Origin: Dipylidium caninum
Lineage: Eukaryota > Platyhelminthes > Cestoda > Cyclophyllidea > Dipylidiidae
NCBI GenBank assembly: GCA_017562135.1
Contig: QEYB01001046.1
Location: 558,001 to 622,000 of the forward strand
DNA length: 64,000 nt
Direction: 5' to 3'
In this document: positions 47,089-62,000 of the stretch, one piece after another
How positions within the stretch are numbered: position 1 is the stretch's first letter
How the letters are laid out: every line of letters begins with the position of its first letter
Program-made: the position numbers and the translations under genes
The notes under the pieces: model-generated
Told to the model about the DNA's origin: nothing
Seen by the model: the letters and a program-made list of their open reading frames with translations, nothing else
Database searches by the model: none

Positions 47089-50000
47089 ATGAGGATCGAC
47101 AAGAACAAGTTGAACTACTACTATAAACTTGTCAGCGAAACAATTCTCTCGCTCCAGGTATGCTAAAACACATAAGTGAATGAGCGCAGAATGTTGTAAC
47201 TGGACTCATACCCGCCTCTCCCTCAAATTCCCATGCCTGGGTCAGGGACAATGTTTACGCGTCCTTTTCGATATGGGGACTTTCTATGGCCTACCGTAAA
47301 GTTCCAGATGTGGACGAAGATCGGTCTCGAGGCTATGAATTAGAAAAAGTGGGTACATATACCTTTTAATGCTCTAGTGTGTTGTGAATTTGATGAGGGG
47401 AATACTGAAGTGCTACATGTATCAGGCAGATAAAGTAGAAAACTTTAAAAAGACGCAGTGTATCAGTTCTTCTCTCCATGCAAAATTTGATTCCACAACC
47501 TGCAAAGCTGTGGTTGGAGATTATGAGTGGGGTCATCTCCAAATTGATGCTGTTTCGTTGTACTTACTTGCATTAGCACAGATGACAGCTTCTGGTAAAT
47601 GATATTTAATTTGTAAAACGTGTCCAATTTTCCAGGACTTCGCATTATCTGGACTGTTGATGAGGTTGCCTTTATTCAGAATCTCGTGTTTTATATTGAA
47701 CCTGCCTCAAGAATTCCCGTAAGTTTGCCCTCTTTCACTTTTAATTTCTCGTAGGATTATGGAATCTGGGAGCGTGGCGATAAAACAAATCATGGACTTC
47801 CAGAATTAAATACCAGTTCTGTGGGTCTTGCTAAAGTAAATGTTGTTCGTATCGATTCATTACCTTCAGGCTGCACTTGAGTCACTGAATGGTCTTGACC
47901 TCTTCGGCCCTCAAGGTGGAGCAGACTCGACTATACACTGTCTTATGGATGAATGTGAAAAGTGTAATACAGTTCTTGAAAACATGCTTCCTCGTGAGTC
48001 GTACTCCAAGGAGACGGATGCAGCCCTGTTGGGAATTATTAGTTATCCCGGGTTCGCAGTTGCCGATGAGGCAATTATTGAACGAACCCGTAATACGATT
48101 TTGTCAAAACTCCTTGGAAGGTTAGCTTGCTTACCTCATATTAGACTTTATTGTGATTTACGACTTTAGCTATGGCTGCATCCGGTTTCTTCGTGACGGT
48201 TATAAGACTGCAAGAGAGGATCCTAATCGATTGCACTATGAGCCCTGGGAGTTGCGGATGTTTGATGGCATAGAATGCCAATGGCCACTCTTTTTCACCT
48301 ATCTTGTCATCGGGTATTGCTTTGACGACAACTTTGATCTGGCGAAAAAATATATGGATCAGTTGGATCAAATAGTGCTACGCCGGGTATGTCAACCTTT
48401 ATAAACTCGATAAATTTATCTTCGATATAGGACCTAAATATCAGTTTGTTACCGAAACCAGAGAGAGTTGGGCATAGTAACGTCGGTGATAAACCTGTCT
48501 CCGAATCAGTTTATACTAATAGGGAAATTTATTTGCCTGTTGGGTTATTTATTCTCTTCCTCCACTACTGTTTAACGTTGTCTTTCATATTTCTAAGTAG
48601 GAACCCAGATATCTGTAAGTAGAATTATTCAAAAATAATTAAATATTATGTAACTAGAAAGCTATATTTTCATTCTGGTGGTTGTGGTAATTTTATTCCT
48701 TAACTGAAAAGGTTATGTTTCCTTGCATTGATATTTTGCTATTTCAGAAAATTCCCCGTGATAGACGTGACGGTCCAGTGATGCAACTGACAGACAAGAA
48801 ACCTACGACAGACACCGACGATACACTCTTTCCTATTGTGCCAGAGCTTTACTCCCTGCCAGCGGATAAAATCGACGCAGAAATTAAAGCCCATAACTCT
48901 CAAGTACGTATTCCCATCGGATCGGCACCGCACCTCTGGGGGCAGTCGATGTACATCCTCTCTCGCCTCATAATGGATCGCCTTCTGATGCCGGGAGAAA
49001 TTGACCCTTTAGGCCGACGAATGGCAAGTTCTTTCTTCTACATTCTTCGGCCGGTTTCAAGCTTTTACTGAGTTGGCGACCGATTTATGTAGGCTGCTGA
49101 ACCAAAACCCGACTTAGTCGTGCAGGTGGTCGTGTTGGCTGAGGATGATTTGGTGAAGGAACGTCTGGCGGAATATAATCTGGATGCACAGACACCTCCA
49201 GAAGTAGTTTGTGATTCAGGGATTCAGATATACCCAGCGAAGGTACTCCTACAAATCTACAATCACCTTGGTAGGAACCTTTGGGTTGTTTTGGACAGTT
49301 TTATGATCTGCTATCATAAAGCAGCAACAAGATCGTGTTTTCTACTAAATTCCTTCGTGTTTTTGATAGGATGCCAGATTTTTGTTGCACGTCTTTTTGG
49401 CTGAAATTGGATTCGCTTGCTAAACTTGCACACGTTTTAAAGGATTTAACTTTGAGTTGGAATTTTTTATTTGTTTTGTTTTATTATCACCTTACTTCCA
49501 CTTAACCTTTGAGTATAATCTCTATAACGTGGCACGTAATTTGCCTTAACCTTTGTCACTGCATTTTGTGGAGGCCATGCCGTTTTTCCTTATGCTATTA
49601 ATAAAATTCTATTCGTCGTGATATCCTTTCTCCTCTCTAACTCGTCTATCTCCAGTCGCTTTTTAAATTCTTTACTAGTCTCATTGGTTATTATCGTTGA
49701 CTGATTCTTGGTTCTTATAAATGTGACTACACAACATTTGTAGTAATATAAAATAAAGGGTTTCGGAGATGATGAAAACTGTTTATCATTTGGAAGGTTT
49801 ACGAGATACTGGCTGAAATTCGGTTCTTTTCAAAGTATTCTTAAAGTGCGTTTACTTTGGGCAATCTAAGCGAAATAGGGCGGTTGTATTCATTATCTAT
49901 GGAATGTATTGAGAAAAGTTACTCCAGAGTGATTTTATCGCTTTATGTTTTTCGTCTAATTTAAGGCGTTTGCTCCAAACTTGGTCTTACCGGAAGAACA

Positions 50001-53000
50001 GCCAAAGATCTCGGGGTCATTGCCACAAGTTCACTTTACAGAATCGGAAATACTACGATGGCTTTTACTCCACAGGTATTTTTCCACAAAAATTTGCTCT
50101 TAGAGCCTCACATCAGATTCATTTTCACGTTTATTTGCTCATATCACTTGTATGGTCTAACTGAACATCCATATCAACTCTGTATTCTTACAGATTAGAA
50201 ATCGGTGGGTAAAATATAGCTTCATAAATGGTAGTGGTCGCCTCTAATATCGCTTACCAACTAACGCTTCCCAATGACCTAAACGTGTACTCTTCCATAT
50301 CAAGTTCATTTATTTTATGCATTACCGCTTTCTAAACACGCCGTAACCTGCCCTGCTGAAAAATATTATTTTTTTCTCACGCAATCTCACCACACAACCC
50401 ATGGCTTCTCTCTCCCCCTTTTCTATAATTTTCTTGCATTTATTTTTATAACCATTGGTGTAAAGTCTGAAATAACGCCGCAGCGCCGTCGTGACTATCT
50501 TTGTGCTTTAATATATAGTCAATATCCCTGCTTTTTCGTAACAATTCTACGACCTTTTACTTTCTATCTGTGCTAGACGTGTAAATAGAACGCCAGAGTC
50601 CCCGAGCACCAATATTTTTGTTGTTTGCGCAGATCCGGTAGGGAAAATGTATTACTTTTTTTGGCCACCAGGCTACGTAATCTTGCCAAAGTCAGCAGGA
50701 ATACGAAACTTCCCCTCCCTTTTCAGCTGCGAACACTGGGAATAGCCTTAATGAATTCCTCATGCCGATTTTCGGTTTTTTCACCACATCCTTGCATCGG
50801 AGGGACTTTTAAGAGAACATTCCCATGTGAAAATGTCACACTGTACTCTTCTGATCGTATAAGAGTGATCGGCATCCAAAATACTCTTATTCATCCTAAT
50901 GATGCTCTTAGAAGTCGATCTGGAATTCCTGTCATCTTATTTGCTTCCTTGTGTAGTTCATTGACAGTCACTCCTTCTACGTAAACCTCGATGTCAATTT
51001 CATCCTCGACGAGTTTCGGTCCAATGTGGCGTTTCTGCGACGAGTTTGGGTCTACCCTGGCCGCCCCACCCTTCTCCTTCCCGTTGCTGAGAGATTTGTT
51101 CGACCAGGTGAATCCTTTCACCCCTTACTTTTTCTTAACCGAAGCACCTAATGCGAGACCTCGAATCTCAGACCCTATTTTTAAAGTCACTTTACAGATT
51201 CATTGCCAAAGGGTGAGAATTATGATTCGAGACCAATAGATTTTTTTTTCGGGCTAACCTGACCTCTCATTTTTACGTATTCGTCTTCCGTGTTTCTTAA
51301 AATGATTTTTTATCCACTATCTTTAGGGAAAAGTCTCTTCCGTCACAGATACCTTCTTTGCTGGTATCAGATTGACTTTTCTCCTTCATTCATCCATTAA
51401 ACGTCTCCTCCTCATTCATTTACGCAAATTTCCTTTATAAAGCTGACTTAGACTTTTAGAAATATTTACTTAATTTCTAATTATTATATATTTTTTTCAT
51501 AATATTTTTCTTTGCGTGGCACTGACGTTATTTTTGTTTACTTTGCAATGAGATTTCATTTGGCGAATAACTGAACTCTTAATAATTTAAATAGTATCCG
51601 TCGAATTCTTTTTTGTATAATTTATAAACGATCTTTTTATTGTCAACAGTTTAGTCTAACGGGAGTCTTTGTACAGGCGTATTTGAGACTTAAATGTTTT
51701 TATATGTACGTTGTTCGTTGGCATTTCAACCACCATTTCCCATATGATTTCGTTTTGTACCAACCCCTGAGTTATGACAATCCTTATTCATTAAAATTTA
51801 CTGTGGATTCTGCGCTTAGGCTAACTTGTGCAGAAATTCCCCTCCGAAATGCAACCCTCCACTTCTCTGACACCATTCGTAGTACTTGTTATTGTTATTG
51901 TTTGGAATCATTTATCCCCACCTATTCAACCCGCCTCTGGGATGTGGATGCCTCTTTTTCCCCTAATATTCAGGATTATGTCTACTACTGAGCGGCTCTG
52001 ATATCCATAGTAGATTTACAAGGAGTATTAGGCATCTTACTTTTGTTTCGTTTGTAATCACCATAGCTATCGCTTCTTGCTGCCTCTTTACAAGCTTCCT
52101 GAATTGGGTTGATTCAGAAGGGGTGGAATTAACACGCACCCATCTCTTATATTTATATTTGCATTAGGTGTTACGCCCTCTGGGTGGAAACCCACGAAAT
52201 TCATCGTAAGTTAAAGTCACGTCCGCGCTAGTCAGTGATAGGTGCCTGTGCGTACGTGTGCTTGCCTTCGAACGTTTGATTCATTTCTTGTCATTCGGTG
52301 CTACTTGTTAATACTTCAGTAGCGGCGTTGAACTATGTCTTCCGTTTCAGAAGCTGAATCTTTCCTTCCTTCAATGGTGACGGTCATTAAAAAATTGAAA
52401 AGCGGTTATATTAACGGAACTCGGTAAACATTTTCTAATTAATTTTAACTATTCGCCCTACTTTCTTTCCTTTGGACATGGTTTACACTCCCGGTCGTTG
52501 ACTAAGTTGACTGAGTTGCACACCCTTTTTTTCATTTTACGATTTTATTACTTTAACTTGTTAGCATGGCTTTCATTATTATCGGTGCTTTTCCTTGAGT
52601 GCTTCGGGACATGCCTTATTGCATTAATCTTTCGAGACCCTTGGTTAGACTAATTTAGGATTTGATTATTATTTTTGTATTTTCTGTTCTTTTTTACATC
52701 TCAATTTTAACTTTTAATAGAGTTTGTTATGACTTTCAGGTTTTGTTGCAATATCTCAAATCTAATTTCCTTTGGCTTACATTTATAAATGTTGTTTACG
52801 TGAAATTATTCGCGTTCCTTCTTTTTTTAGCATCGTTCTTGGAAATATGTCTCAATTCGAGGCGACGTCCTGTGTCCAGAAGTTCTCTTTCATTAAATCT
52901 GCAGGCATGTTGCAACGCTATTCTCGCTCTTTAAAATTACTTATCTCTGGGCATGAAAGAGGCCCTTTAACAGAATTCAAGTCCACTGCTGTGCGTTTAA

Positions 53001-56000
53001 CATAACGGTGGGAAACAAGTGGTTGGTTCCGTACCTGAATCTCTGGGTGGCACTAAACTTTTAGGGGAGAAGATTGTTAAATACTGGGGCATTCTTTCTA
53101 GTTCATAGAAATTAATCGGGAGTTAGATGGTCCTGCTTATTTGTTAGTACAGGTAGTTCGGAATATTACAATTTCCACAATCTCCGTTCGTTTGTTTGTG
53201 CTTCTAACATCGTAACTCCGAGTGTTTTGTCTACTCAGTTTAGTTTTTTCCACTTGAGTTTTTCGTCGAAACCTACTTTTAAACACTTTAATCTGACTGT
53301 GTCTTTTTACAAGTGTTAAAAGCGAAAAGTGGTTGATGTTAAGTAACTGATATTTAAGTCGCCAAGCCAAGTATTAAGGCCGATTAGATAACTTCATCTA
53401 AATGCCCACAACACATCACTTAAAATTATTTCTTTTGTGTAGAGACAGTTATGAAACGCCACTCAATGCTACGCTCCGGCTCGCAGCGTTTGCGCCGACT
53501 TACGCTATCCTCACCGCACTCACGAGGGGTGGAGTTCAGTTCGCCCACTTACTTGGGCGATCAACAGTCGAGTTATTCCAGCCTCGCCTCCACTCCCACA
53601 GGCGCTAGTGGTTTCACCTCGCCCGGGGGTACCCACCTCCTCTGTGATGGCCGAACACGGGACGAGAACGAGGGGATCCAACGCACTAGCCTACGACGAA
53701 AATCCCTCGCTCTTGCCTGTGCTGTGTCGGTCGATTTGGCCCCTACTGATGAGGACTCGCGTATGCTGACATGCATTTTTGTTCTCTTTTTTTTTAATTC
53801 TAACTTTCCATCCTTGTTGTTAATTATTTGAAATGTTTGGAAACTGTAGCTAATGTTTCTTTGTGAAGAGTTCTAGGGCGGTGGAGTTGATAAAACTGTA
53901 CGAGGTATTTAGCTTATTGAATATCATCCATTGAATCGGCAGCTTTTTCACAATTGAAATGCCACAAGTAGTACGTTATGCTTAGTAAACTGTCTTTTGC
54001 ACAATGCATTATAATATCTCGTAATGGAACTCTGTATTCTTTTCAAAACTTTGTTTTTACCGACCAAGTACACATTTTACTTTTGTCGTGTGTTTCCACT
54101 GAATATGGCCTCGTAAGAACTGATAAGTTACTTGACGTGCCTCACCCAGTACTTGGAAAACCCCAATTTGCAAAGTTAGAAGTGGTGTGCTGTCACTTAA
54201 CTGAAAATTTACCCGATTATCGCCTTTTATGATTAATGCAGTTTCAAAATCGGTTAGTATTCCTCGTTTGTGTTTGTTTTCTCTAAAGTAAAGTGTTATG
54301 AATGGTGGAAGTGTTCATTGCGCCTTATCTTCTGCCACGAAGGAATTATAGAACGTTCCCTTTATTCTATACCTCGAGGATTGACTCAGATCTCCTTTGT
54401 TACTGGTGCTTGGATTACAGTTTTAACTGTTGCGAGAATATAGTCTGTTGGCGTTCTTGAGGTCACTGATAATGATAGACTATCAAGTGTCGTAAATCTA
54501 AGGTAATTCCGGCGTTACCGGTAGATATTCAGACTATGTGAATTAAAACCCTTGGTAATTCATCCCTCCATTCGCCTTTGATTGTTTTGTTTTTTTTTGT
54601 TTAAAGACGGCTAAAGGTGTGAGTTTAAAGCATTAGAACGAGTTTTTTCATTATTAGTTAAACTCCTTCAATTCTGAGACTTAACCATGTGTCTATTTCC
54701 TAAACTAAAAAATTTGATATCCCATCGGGGTTCTACTTTATGACATTCCTCCTTTCAAACAACCTTTCAGTATGATCTAAAAGCTAATTTAGTGATAATC
54801 TTCCGCGAAACCCACCAAAGTGTCGGATGTTGTGGTGAAAAAAACAAATTTATATTTGAGACATATTTTGTAATGGTTAAGGAGCTTCGCACTCTCCCTA
54901 GAAAGCTAATCTTTATGTTATTTCTTTGAGAAAACCTTATTAACTTTTTTACAAAAATAATTCAGCCACACATTTACCCTTACTAGCGTTACTAGCATCA
55001 TTGTCCTAATATTCTAACTTCTAGTTTAGACTACAGTAATTTGAGACCCGCCGAGGATAACTCAAGTTCATACTAATTGCATTTCAAAGGTAGAAGCTCA
55101 AGTGATCACCTTATCACTCGATTGTTCTTACCATTTGATAGTGTACTTCCCTGATTTCCTACTAGAAATTTCTTACAGTAGAATCGTAAATAAGCCTCAG
55201 ACTTACGTTGGGACCACAATGATTGGATTCATTGTTTTCTGTTGTAGAAGAATTTGGCCTTGATGATAGGGGGAACTTGACCGGTTTACGCGAACACGAC
55301 TCTGCCTCAATGTCGCGAAATCAGGCTGACGGTGAGTATACTAGCCCTTCCACCTCGCCTCAAGACCTCGAATTTCCCGAGAATTTCTTATGTAAATCGA
55401 CGAAAATTATCCGACCCTCTGTTCCTTGACGGCTACGAGGATTTTTGTTGGTTTACCTTAAGCCTGGAGGTCTGAGAAACTGCTAACTTGGGAAATAATG
55501 TTCATGAAGATTTATTACTTTTATTCTCTCCATCCTCAGTGAAAACACATTTGTGCGATTGATATTCCCAATTGCGAGAAGTAGATTTATCCCTTGTGTA
55601 TTGCATGGGAATTTTGCGATGAACAATGCGTCTTATTGTCATCTGTGTGATTTAATGTTATCTAAGTTACCTCTCAAACACTTGCTATTTGCTGATATGC
55701 AAGTTTCTAACGAATCAAGACTTTCCAGCTTGTTAGAAATGTCAAGATTGTTTGGTAACATTTGAATACAAATTTTGGAAAATTATTTTTCTTTTACGAA
55801 GAAGTGGAGTGAGACACGAACAGTGGGGGACGTGTTGAGTGTTATCAAAATATACATGACTGACAAAAGTAGCGAGCTTGTTTAGGAAGGACGTCAGTAT
55901 TTGAGTTTAGTACTTTTACCATATTTCCTTAACAGTGCTTTTTTGAACTGACGCTGATGGTGATGAAATATATATAAGGTGGCGCTCCATGATATCAGCA

Positions 56001-59000
56001 TGGGGTGTCTTTGAGTTGAAACATTTCAGTCCTCTAGTTTTTTAACATCAAAAACAGTTGTAGACTTTCGCATTATGAAGGGACGCATAAATAGTGATTT
56101 ACTCCTCGTAATCCCAAAACTTTAGACGAGATAACTCTGCAGCGTCTGCGTTTGGGTGAATTCCCCAACTCATCCGACTACAGCTATGAAACCTCCTTCC
56201 GACGCATTATTATGGGCCCGAAAGACGGCACAGCGGGTGATAGCAATGTTGCTGGTGGGAGTGTCGGAGATCCCATGCGCCCCACAATTCTCCGCCCCTC
56301 CGCAATGTCCACGCATGCACGCAAGACTTCCAGCGGTCGCAGCTCGCGAAGCGGTGGTTCGGCGGGTAGCGCTGGCACCGACATCAACGCCGAGTGGCTG
56401 GCTGACCTGAACGCTGAACAAATGGTGGAACATCTCCAACAAACGGGCAATCTAGCCAAACAAGCCGAGATTTTAGGTCGTCTAAAGCAAATGAAGGGTC
56501 TTGACTGGGACACAGGCATGGATAATGAAACTCCCGCAACTGTGCGAAGTCTCCTTAAGGAAATATATGAGAAGGCCTGCCATAATCTGGATTGGTTCCT
56601 CCTTCGCTACATTGGTGGACTGTTAGAAAAGATTGCCGATCAGTTGGCCACTGCAGTTTCAAACATTTTGGTTTTGCAAAAACAAATTACCGTGGGATTG
56701 CCGCCAAAACCGCGTGAGAAGGTTATCAGTTCTCCACTGCCTCCGACTCAAATTGCTCGACTCATTCAGGAGGCGTGTGGGGAGGACACCCTCATGGCTA
56801 TGCTCACACAGGTAAACGAAATCTCTCCAATTGTTGACATTTTTGGCTTATTGATTCGTTTCCATAGAGACTGTTCACCCATTCTTGTGTTATTTTCAAC
56901 TATTCACTTGACTGTGTTAATGTTTTCATTAATTCCGGAGATCGGTACCGCACTAAGTCCGGTATATTCATTTTTTGCCTTCAGTCTTTAGATTCCATTT
57001 CTACATTGTTTTTAGAGGATTTTATTTGAAGATGTCATTGTCTTATCTCCTTTGTTCACCAACAAAATTCCAAAGAAAGTTCTTTTGTCGCCAATTTTTT
57101 GACATAGGCTAACTTTTATAGGTTTGTGGTCCGCCGGTCACGTTTGTACATACTCTTACATACTTATGTACCCAACTCAATCAATCCTATATTTGGGTAC
57201 TATTCGAAAATTTTGCGTAATATATTTCCAAATTGTGTAGGAGATACTCCTCCACCTCTCCATGTTTGCCCGCTCGCACCCCAAACTGCTCGCCAATGTG
57301 TTGCGCCTACGCACCGGCCTCATTATCAAACTCATGGGCACAGAACTTGCTCGCTCCATGGAGAGTTCGGTGGAAGATGCTCTCCTCGCGCTCTTCTACA
57401 TGAGTCCCTATGAAACCAATTGTCTGCTCGCCAACCTCCTCTCGGGTAACGAGATTAAGGCCGTAAAGATGGGTAAGTGAATCTCTCACTTTCGCGACTG
57501 GCTGTGCTTGCTGTGTGCGATGAATTCGACAAATTCTAGTGTTGCTTTATGCTTGAAATACTCTTAATTGTTTTAATCTCACCAAAAGTATAGGTCACTT
57601 CGAGTGGAGATTGTAAGTAGCTTTTCAACGTGTTGATCTGTTTGTGTGTGATATTTTACCGAGGCCCCCATACTAGCTGTCGTATCGAATGTTTTTCCCC
57701 TAAACACCATTACGGCCACACAAACGCATACAACATTTGTATGAAGGTGGAAGGAGACAATAGCACATTGGAAGAGTGTCCTTATTTGCACACTTTACGT
57801 TTTCTTTTAACGTCACCTTGTGTACCGCTTTCAAAATTGCAGAAAGTTTCGGCTTTGTGAATCAACCTAAAGGTTGGCAATCGAAAGACTTCTCGTCGTG
57901 TAAAGCTTAACTTAATTCCCCTAAAATCAAAAGCTCCTGCTGCGATTGAAATGCGTTTGTGATGAAAGTCAGGCTAACGGCGACTCGATCATCCCCACAC
58001 GTGTGTGATGTGGTGTTTTCAGGGTTAGAAATCATTACATATGCATAAGATGAGCCTCTGCCTGGCATCTTGCTTATGTGATGCGCCAGAGCTCCAAAAA
58101 GGCTTGTTAAAGATTTTATATCGTGTTTCTGGGACCCATCTACGTACTTTCATGTACCCAAAATGATTGTGTGTCTCGTATTTTTGTTGTTTAGTTTTTC
58201 ATTTACGGTTAATTATTTAAAAACCACGGTGCTAATACGCCACTAACCAAATCTCATGATACCTGGCCAAGTACACTTCGGTGTCTGTGGCGCAAATCAC
58301 GTACACTTTCTTGCATAACGATGCTGAATATTCAAGTCTCCTTGTGTTTTTATGTGTGTGTGCTATTGTTGAAAATGGTCACATTCAAAAATTGCCAGCT
58401 GATGAACCACCGAAGTTATCCCATATTCTCGGTTGCAATCATCTTGGTCCTTCCCTAAAAGCCTTTCAAATCAGTAGGTTGGCTCTATTTGCTAGTATTG
58501 AAGGAAATCATATGTGCTATGCATTCAGTCATTCCGTCACTCCTGTTACTTCCACAGACGAATTTTGGGGTAAGTTGACCTGCTCTTCATCATCACCGGA
58601 CTGCTCTTTATCTTTCGCCTTGTTGTATCGTTAACGACCATTCATCCCTTTGTGTGTCTCCATTGTCTTTTCCCGCACTCTAAGCCGCCGGATGACTGGA
58701 AGTAGAAATAAATTGACTCGCTTACATTGGAAATAAAGTCCTGCCTGGCCGCCCAGAATGCCGATATTTATCATCTTTCCTTAGAGCACTTAGTCTTCGA
58801 AGTTACTTATTTTTAAACTACCATTTTTTGAACATTGTGTTGTGTTGCATCTTGTCATTTCCAAAGCACCCGTCACCACCTATGAAGTTATGCTTAAGTA
58901 CGCCAGTAGTCACCACTCATTATTTAACACTTTTTACTTTTCAATTCATCCATTTAGTTCACGGTAGCTTCCAAATCTGGTAATCACACCAGCTTGAGGT

Positions 59001-62000
59001 GTAAACAGTCATTGGATAACCTTTCTCTCCTCATTTCACTAGTATTTTCCCTTTCGACACAGCATCCACTACTGGCAAGTTTAAATTTGCTCAACTTTTT
59101 ATAGGAAACCAAATATCTCTAGCCTCAAGTAAGTTCACACCTTCTGGTAGCTGTAGCCACCTTCCTGTTCTCTTCCCATTTATTTGCTCCGAGAAGAGAC
59201 TACGACCTCCACTGACACTTCACTCGTGTTTACTGATGATGGCTTACCCGCTCTCCTCACTGACTCAGCATGTTTGCGGGATTGGCATGAACATAACCCC
59301 CTCAAACAAAGTGCCGTGGGAATTTTGTGCCAAATTTCAGCCGTAATTTTGTTTTTGTTAATAATGAAATGGCTGTTTTAAGAAGAGCATCGGCTTGTGG
59401 TGTGATTAATTAAACCTCCCTCGAGTCTTTATTTTGACCATCTTTGCTTATGCTGCTGCTGTTGTTGTTGTGGATTCTAATACAACAGGTATATTTGGTT
59501 CGTTTCCCTCTCCCCTTTCGGAATGAGCCTTAGTGCTTGCATTTCGTTTTCTCCTCCTCTCTCAATTTTCTACCCTTCCTCTGTTACCTCCCCAAAATTG
59601 TGGATTTGCCGTGGATCCTTCTTCTTTTTCTCTTTCGTATTTCAGCTTCCTCACGTCGCAAGTCCTCAGCTGTAAGTGTTTATTTTGCCCTTTATCTGCC
59701 GATTACTCCGCTCTCACCCCGCTTTCTACTCATCCTATGCGTTTCCAATGAGGTTATTCCTGTAAATTCAAACCTTCTCAAGTGGTCATATTATATAACT
59801 TTATATAAAAAATTAAATTAGTCTGAAGCACAGATACTGTGCTCCTTAATCCACCCATCATTTCCAACAGTTAATGTCTTGTCCCGTGAAGATTTTCAAG
59901 CCTTCAGGCTGCAGGCGAGGGACACTTGTCCAGTAACCCATTAAACTTCCTTATGAGCCTTTATTCGCCAGAGGATATGCTAGATAACTGTGTGCCTCTA
60001 ATCCCAAAGTTTTTCACTCTTAGTGCATTCATTGGGGTCGCCGTGTTGGGGTGGTGATGGGGCTCGGAGAACCCTTTGCTTATGAATTGGCTTCAGTCTG
60101 CTTTTACATTTTACTTCTGTGCTCGAGAGTAATTTCTCCAATAATTGGTCATGAGATGAAATCCACTTAATACGCCTTTACAAAATAGGTACAAGGTGCG
60201 CATGAGTCCTTAACAGGAAAATGTGGGGAGGGAGAAAGAAAGAGAGAGAGATAACTGAAAGATTGCATACTTGCTATTTCGTAGGACTCTTTCACATAAT
60301 TAAGTGTATACGATTGACCTTCTCAACCCTAACAGTTCGTGAAGTTGGACTCTCCCAGCGACCTTTCACACCTCACCTCACCAGCTATCTCGATCCCCCA
60401 GAGCCCAACGGGCACCCTGCGAAATGTTGGCGGGGCTCGGGGGCGCGCCGGCTCCTTAGCGGTCACTGTGCCCGTAGAACCGCTCTCCGAAGTGCGAGAT
60501 TTGTGGTCTCGGCGACGTAAAATAGATGGTTCTCTCAATCGCGTTCCACCACAGTTCTTTCAGTGCGCCTACAGTATCCTGGAACGCATTCAAGGCCTCC
60601 GTATAGGCGAGAAATACTCTCACCACGACGCTTACCAAAGAGGTACTCATACAATTGGCGTCGCCTTTACTCCACCTGGAGGGGCGGTCGACAGCGCTCC
60701 TGTAGTAATTATGGAGTTGTTAAAACTCTTGACCAAAGTAGGGTCCTAACTTGTCTTTTTTTGTTACTTTTGTCATAGATTATGTGCTTCCTTACATTAA
60801 ATTGTTACATTTTGTCCACAACAAAGATTTCGAGTGGACATTTGATTATAATAAGATGTTGCAAGAGTGATTGACGCCGGGTTATTATGCCACAACACTG
60901 CTAAAGATGTTTCCGCTCAAGTCATAAATGTATGTAATAAGGTAATTTTAGCCGACTCGACCTGCGTATTCTACATTGTAATGGCTTACGACTTTACTCC
61001 CAAGTCTATTTGTAATCCCGTTTTTTTGTCTTCTCTTAATTCACATCGTAAATTTCAGCTGCAATTCTGTTGCCCCATTAGTTTTCGTAGATATTAAACA
61101 TTCACAGGCTAAACTTAAAGCGCCACTCAGTTGTTCCTCTCACCTTTACTATTAGTTGGAAGTTAGTTTATTCTAACCCTACGCTAACAGACGCACCTGT
61201 GAATTTCATTGCCGTGAGACAAATGTGAAATAAGCTTAACCGTTAAGATGTTTGCAAAATTGAGGGATAAGCGTTTAGCATTTTTCTCAGTCTACCTCTG
61301 TTTTGTGAATCTTCCCAAACGCCGAAGCTCGTTTCCATTTCCCACTCATGCTAGAGTATTCTTTATACTAGTCAGGACGCGTAGTCTCTTGAGCCTAGCC
61401 GTGTAGGAATGGTCCTCGTTGCCCACGATTTACCCTTGATGGACATCATGATTCATTTGACGTCCATTTTTTCCTAAATAAACATCCACCTCCGTTTACA
61501 TTGCATGCAATAAACTTATCAGGCCTCTATTTAAACAAAGAAATTGCGAGATCCCGATTTGAAACTTGCTGGGGCTTGTTTACGTCCTCCCTAGTGTTAA
61601 AGTACTCGGCAGTTATGCCATGACAGGAGGACACATGAAAACATTCCATTCTGGTTAATATCCCTGCCATAGGATTGAAAAATGCTCCTGACTCCTCCTA
61701 GTAGGCACTAAATCCCAGTCTTGTTACATCTGCTTTTGCATTACCCAATTTTGGACTGTATTCACGAAGTCGAGTTAGTAGAGAAATAAATATATCCCCG
61801 GCACTCCAACATGTGGTGCCATTCATTTGTAATTCAAATGGAGCTTCCTTTTGCCACGAAAGAGGATTATGGTGCACCGTGCTGAACCTTGCGTGAGTTC
61901 ATAATAAGCCTTCTCGATAGGCAGGTTTTGTTCATTGTTCGCGACGGTCAGGCATTCACACAACCACATAATCAGTAGTTGATTGTGGATTATACCAATT

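Larger units (their letters stand above)
47089..49270 (+). other. PHKA: PHKA exons 1-9, glucoamylase-like domain
   Basis: Nine exons packed into 2.2 kb encode the N-terminal GH15-like (glucoamylase-like) domain. Landmarks: [10 protein letters not shown] then [166 protein letters not shown] and [10 protein letters not shown]. Successive introns are 32, 29, 41, 36, 34, 49, 361, 69 bp. Exon 8 has about 25 extra polar residues before VPELYSLP compared with vertebrate alpha. Confidence 0.93.

Noticed and set aside
50891..51121. Protein-like minus-strand open frame inside the PHKA gene
   Set aside because: It is the antisense shadow of PHKA exon 11 (50957-51107), which on the plus strand gives [14 protein letters not shown] with good splice sites and correct phases.
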